In this document: in pieces, positions 60,744-64,000 of the stretch
Numbering within the stretch: the stretch's first letter is position 1
Layout of the letters: each line of letters begins with the position of its first letter
Origin: Phytohabitans aurantiacus
GTDB lineage: Bacteria > Actinomycetota > Actinomycetes > Mycobacteriales > Micromonosporaceae
Reading direction: 5' to 3'
Length of the DNA stretch: 64,000 nucleotides
NCBI RefSeq assembly: GCF_027923225.1
Contig: NZ_BSDI01000057.1
Coordinates: forward strand, 8,181 to 72,180
The notes under the pieces: generated by a model
What the model was told of the DNA's origin: nothing
Database searches by the model: none
What the model saw: only the letters and a program-made list of their open reading frames with translations
Translations under genes and position numbers: made by a program

Positions 60744-61283
60744 ACCACCGACTCTACGAAATCGTCGCCCACTTCGCTGTCGCGGCTGTCGAGCACTGTC
60801 GTCGACAAGATCGGGTGCACTGTTCTCGGCGCTCACCCTCGTCCTGGCAGCCCTCGCCGTCTCAGGATCTGCGCCACCGATACCAGGGCCGCCGGTACCC
60901 GCCTCGGCCGGACGCCTGCCGCAGCGCTGACCGACGTCGCCGCCGCCGTATAGGGATCGCGACGCTCCGCGCCAGCAATTGGCACTGCGCGCTCCGGACC
61001 CTGATGTGGGTACGGTGCGGAATCCACAGTGGACGCGGCGGCGCGGGCTTGACCCGACTTGTACGCGGGGTCCTCCAACGCGATGGCCGGCGTCCGCGAG
61101 TACGCGTGAGCCGTTCGCAGCTCATTTCGTGGGGTGATAGCGGTCTGATCCGACACCAACGAGGATGCAGGTAGGCGAATGTTCGATCGAGCGTTGGGTG
61201 TTGACGGCCGCGGCCCTCTTGCCGGGGTGATGAACTGCCGCGCGTAGTCTGCGGTGATCATCACCGTTGGAGGCGGAGGCCCG
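60744..61283. other. 540-bp stretch without a recognisable gene
   Basis: Open frames exist on both strands, but their products are Arg/Pro-rich shadows without strand-helix pattern, and no repeat family or strong hairpin is seen. The last 80 bp must contain the promoter of the DUF6928 gene. Confidence 0.5.
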
Positions 61284-62036
61284 ATGGGCGCGAAGACGGC
61301 ACTGCTCGCTTTCACCGACGACGATCTGCCTCCCGCCCTGCGGGGAGCGACCCGGTCGGACCCGGCGGAGGTCATCGAGCTGGTACGCGAGCTACACCCC
61401 GGCTACGAGGTGACACCGCTGGGCGACGGCTCACTCGGTGACGATGTCTACCCACCGGACGACACCAGCTACGCGACCGCTCTGGCCGGCGCCGAGCTGT
61501 TCTGCGACCGCCGGCTCGTCTGCGACCGTCCGTCGCAGCTGCCCGCCCGCCTGCTCCGGGCCGGAGCGGACCGGCGGATCATCATGCACGGGATGCACTC
61601 GGTCTCCGACTCACTGTGCTTTGCCGTGTGGGAGAACGGTGACCTCGTCCGCTCGCTGAGCCTGTCCCCAGACGGCGGTATCGCCGAGGACATCGGCGAG
61701 CCGTACGAGTTCGAATTGCCGTACTGGGCGGGCAGGCATCCGGTCGAGCCGACGTTCTCGCAGGATCCGTACCCGCTGCCCTTCCACCCGCTGGAACTGG
61801 GCGAGGATGCCCTCCGCGCGCTGTTTGGTTTCATCCTTGAGGGGCGCCCCCACCCGGACGACGTCGATCCGTTCGGCGTTCACCTGCACGGCTTTCGGGC
61901 CGCCGACCTCACCGGGCGCGAGCAGTCGGAACGCGAGACCACAATGGACCAGCTTCTGAAGCGCATGGAATCGCCTCGCCGCTACCGCATGATGCCCGAC
62001 GGCACGCTCCGCGAGACCAGCGATGGCGAATCCTGA
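61284..62036 (+). CDS. DUF6928 family protein
   Basis: A 250-residue protein: MGAKTALLAFTDDDLPPALR, LVRELHPGYEVTPLGDGSLG, GAELFCDRRLVCDRPSQLPA, RRIIMHGMHSVSDSLCFAVW, SLSLSPDGGIAEDIGEPYEF and PFHPLELGEDALRALFGFIL. These match what I recall of DUF6928, an actinobacterial family without assigned function. GGAGGCGGAGG precedes the ATG. It is a single transcription unit. Confidence 0.78.
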   Translation: MGAKTALLAFTDDDLPPALRGATRSDPAEVIELVRELHPGYEVTPLGDGSLGDDVYPPDDTSYATALAGAELFCDRRLVCDRPSQLPARLLRAGADRRIIMHGMHSVSDSLCFAVWENGDLVRSLSLSPDGGIAEDIGEPYEFELPYWAGRHPVEPTFSQDPYPLPFHPLELGEDALRALFGFILEGRPHPDDVDPFGVHLHGFRAADLTGREQSERETTMDQLLKRMESPRRYRMMPDGTLRETSDGES

Positions 62037-62602
62037 CCTCGACCACCGGACAGGCGTCCATCCCTGCCCAGTGTCACCGCTTCATCCCAAACCCAAGGGC
62101 CAACCGACCACGGCGAACTCGCTTCACGAACCCGGGAAACACGTCCGCGCTGACGTCGTGGCGCCCGCCCACCACTGTGGACTGCGCGTGACCCGCGGCG
62201 GTGCCATCCGACTCGACGGCCCTGGCTGCGGAGCATTTGCCCTTGCGGCGGTGCGCCGAAAGGGCGCACTCTCGTCGGCAGAACAGCAAGGCAATATCGG
62301 CTGCGTTGAGGGCCCGACGGTCCGCGGGCTGGGTGCTCACGGCGGCCCGGCTTCAGGCGACGGCGATGGCCTCGATCTCCTGTCACAGGAAAGCCCGGCG
62401 GCCAACCGCGAATCCGTCGCCTCTGCGACGCACTGTCTTCGACCTTTCAGTGCTTCATCAAGCGCGTTCCGCAGGTTGGGTGTTGCGAGCAGCCTGTCGA
62501 AGGCCTCGCGCTCGGCCTCCTCGGCGATCAACTCGCGGAGCCGGTTGACCTTGGGCGCTGTGTTAGTCCTTCGGCGGGATGGAGGGGCCGGGTTGGCGTG
62601 CG
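62037..62602. other. 566-bp stretch with possible gene scraps
   Basis: No complete gene is convincing. On the minus strand, 62433-62549 reads NRLRELIAEEAEREAFDRLL and ATPNLRNALDEALKGRRQ, a helical segment that looks coded but has no start nearby. The rest is Arg/Pro-rich in every frame. Confidence 0.4.
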
Positions 62603-63430
62603 TTATCGCGGGGTTGGCCGGCCGGCGATGGCTGCCGGGGGTGGGGGGAGGCCGGCGTGCAGTGTTTGCCGTAGCCGGTCGTGTTCGGTCGCGGTGCCGA
62701 TGGCGGCGCGGTGTTCGGGGTGTGCGACGTAGTAGCGGATCGCGTCGGCGAGGACCCACGGGTGTATGTCGAGCCACAAGGTCGGGACCGCCCGTTTCGT
62801 TCCGACCAGGCCGCGCCGGCGGACGAGGTGTGGCTGGTCGATGGTCAGTGCCAGCGTGTCCGCGCGCAGGGATGGCTGCCAAGGAAAGCCGGGCCGCAGT
62901 GCCTGCCACGGCACTGCGATGACGCCGAGTGGGGCCTGTACTCGGACTCCTTCCGGGGTCAGCTCGACCCGCGGCCAGCCGGCCCAGATGGCCGTCAGCT
63001 GAAGTCCGGTCGCCGCGACGCCCGCCAATCCCAGGATCGTCAAGAACACGGGGTCCAATGTGGTCAGCAGTCCTTCCGGTTCGGGATCACCGGCGGGCTC
63101 CAGGGTGAAGGACAGATAGGTGCTGAGGTTGACGCTCAGCATCATCAGCAGGGCCGCCGGCCACCACACGGCCCGCCCAGCTGGTGGTGCCAGAAAGGTG
63201 CGGCCGTCGTCGCCCGTGACGAACGCCGCCGGCCCGGGTCGCCGCCAGAAGTACGCGATTGACAGCAGCACCGCGGCGACCAGAGCCAGCACCGGCGGCA
63301 GCCCGCCGACGATCAGGCTCGCCAGCCAGTGGTCGGGTTCCGGGTACGCCGCCCGCAACCACACAAACGACAACGCCCCGACGCCCACCCCCACGGCGGC
63401 GCCGCGACCAAGCCACAGGCGCCGCGTCAT
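62603..63430 (-). CDS. Integral membrane protein with PH-like domain
   Basis: A 275-residue protein from an ATG. Four predicted membrane segments occur: LGRGAAVGVGVGALSFVWLR, LIVGGLPPVLALVAAVLLSI, WWPAALLMMLSVNLSTYLSF and FLTILGLAGVAATGLQLTAI. A PH-like C-terminal region follows (VELTPEGVRVQAPLGVIAVP, WQALRPGFPWQP, LTIDQPHLVRRRGLVGTKRA, and LADAIRYYVAHPEHRAAIG). Its start overlaps the stop of the small upstream gene by 4 bp, so both are cotranscribed. Function unknown. Confidence 0.72.
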   Translation of the reverse strand: MTRRLWLGRGAAVGVGVGALSFVWLRAAYPEPDHWLASLIVGGLPPVLALVAAVLLSIAYFWRRPGPAAFVTGDDGRTFLAPPAGRAVWWPAALLMMLSVNLSTYLSFTLEPAGDPEPEGLLTTLDPVFLTILGLAGVAATGLQLTAIWAGWPRVELTPEGVRVQAPLGVIAVPWQALRPGFPWQPSLRADTLALTIDQPHLVRRRGLVGTKRAVPTLWLDIHPWVLADAIRYYVAHPEHRAAIGTATEHDRLRQTLHAGLPPPPAAIAGRPTPR

Positions 63431-63648
63431 CGGCCCCATACCAGCCGGCGCCCCTGCCATTCCAACTCGGCCATGACCAGCTGACCGGGCGGGTCGGTCG
63501 TCGACAGCTCGACTGGTTCCGGTAGCACGACCGGCGTCGCCAGGTAGCCGAACCAGGGATGGCCAGCCAAAGCCGGCGCCTGGTCGGTGAATAGTTGCTC
63601 GCGGTGATCGTCGCTCACCGTCGACATGGTCGGAGACACGCGACTCAT
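63427..63648 (-). CDS. Small hypothetical protein, coupled to the membrane protein gene
   Basis: A 73-residue frame: MSRVSPTMSTVSDDHREQLF, TDQAPALAGHPWFGYLATPV, VLPEPVELSTTDPPGQLVMA and ELEWQGRRLVWGR. The stop overlaps the next ATG (ATGA). The start is uncertain: a second ATG seven codons in is as likely. No family is recognised. Confidence 0.5.
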   Translation of the reverse strand: MSRVSPTMSTVSDDHREQLFTDQAPALAGHPWFGYLATPVVLPEPVELSTTDPPGQLVMAELEWQGRRLVWGR

Positions 63649-63874
63649 CGTCGATGATCGTCGCCCGCTTGCGACATCGTTCACTCGGCCGACCCGGCGC
63701 ACCGTCCGATCACCGAAGGCCCGGACCCCCAGCATCGAACGGCACGCGATTCCATGCCCCGGTCAGGACGAGGCGTGTTGAGGTGCGGCGTGATCAGTGG
63801 AAGCGGTACGCGAAATGCTGTGGACCGGAATCGGTTACCGCCCGTAGGTTCGGCCCGGAACGTAGGGGGTTGAC

Positions 63875-63907
63875 ATGGCACTGGCTCGCAAGGGTTCACG
63901 TCGGATC
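63875..63907 (+). pseudogene. 5' stub of a small conserved gene, interrupted by an IS-like end
   Basis: After the ribosome site AGGGGG the frame reads MALARKGSRRI, which matches the start of short actinobacterial proteins of the type MA.ARKGSRxIVVDG. The similarity stops at the codon where the IS-like sequence begins. Confidence 0.45.
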
Positions 63908-64000
63908 TGTCAACGGACATCTCGATCTCCGGTTGTGCGGACCGCGGACCTCCGGCTGTGCGGACATGAGTTCTCCGGGTGGGTGGTCACCAGATCTCCG
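63908..64000. mobile_element. Possible left end of an IS21-like insertion sequence
   Basis: TGTCAACGGACATCTC begins directly after the stub. Two direct repeats follow: GATCTCCGGTTGTGCGGAC (63924-63942) and GACCTCCGGCTGTGCGGAC (63947-63965), and a third GATCTCCG is at the edge. A terminal TG plus several internal direct repeats is typical of IS21-family ends. No transposase is inside the window, so the identification is inferred. Confidence 0.4.

Noticed and set aside
60833..61375. A 180-codon minus-strand gene
   Set aside because: Pro/Ala/Arg-rich product without structure, overlapping the well-supported DUF6928 start and its promoter region.
1..64000. tRNA or rRNA genes
   Set aside because: No cloverleaf with a TTCGA-type T loop and CCA end, and no rRNA-like conserved stretches, were noticed on either strand; a tRNAscan-SE run would be decisive.

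Overview
The window is chromosomal DNA of a high-GC Gram-positive actinomycete. GC content is about 70% throughout, GTG and TTG starts are common, Tat and Sec signals are frequent, and there is a sortase LPXTG protein, an IdeR/DtxR-type iron box, an AfsR/SARP regulator, LamG/RHS secreted giants and a rifampin phosphotransferase. This mix fits Micromonosporaceae or a close relative. That placement is inference from gene content; no search was run. No tRNA, rRNA, CRISPR array or complete insertion sequence was found.

Layout. 1-11.8 kb: a partial unknown gene, a Tat-exported dienelactone hydrolase, a DUF4037 protein, a membrane-anchored EEP-family enzyme, a leader-peptide/winged-helix regulator pair, a vanadium-haloperoxidase-like protein, a cyclase with a divergent LysR regulator, a kelch-like lipoprotein and a cyclopropane-fatty-acid-synthase-type methyltransferase with an internal 27-bp minisatellite. 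12.8-19.8 kb: two divergent regulator/enzyme pairs (SDR+VOC against GntR+Gfo/Idh/MocA; DinB+hydrolase+DM13 against a WYL regulator) and a small secreted protein. 19.8-23.8 kb: a complete siderophore-uptake operon (lipoprotein, two permeases, ATPase) behind an IdeR box. 24.9-30.3 kb: a MOSC protein, an ABC-2 exporter operon and a membrane GGDEF-EAL protein. 30.5-33.8 kb: a sigma-factor/beta-propeller fusion remnant, DUF488, RidA and a second WYL regulator. 33.8-47.2 kb: a 942-aa SARP/NB-ARC/TPR regulator divergent from a 10-kb LamG-RHS-NTF2-like operon, the best candidate here for a secreted polymorphic-toxin-like system. 47.2-57.5 kb: an LPXTG protein that has lost its signal peptide, an oxidoreductase, a secreted propeller with a choice-of-anchor-P-like tail, Rph, GNAT, a small lipoprotein and a P450. 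57.5-64 kb: a patchy region of small hypothetical genes, fragments and, at the right edge, a probable IS21-like terminus cutting a small gene.

The most unusual non-coding content is three dispersed intergenic repeat families. Family A (GATCAAGG...CCTTGATC units of about 94 bp, closed by a 19-bp hairpin) occurs at five loci, mostly between convergent genes. Family B (about 60 bp, hairpin plus conserved tail) occurs at four sites, one of which forms the N-terminus of a predicted lipoprotein. Family C is a long GATCAGGGCG... hairpin seen twice. G+C-rich tandem arrays sit beside three of the A loci. Several genes show decay: sigma-factor head, LPXTG protein, fragments at 49.5, 57.7 and 59.6 kb.
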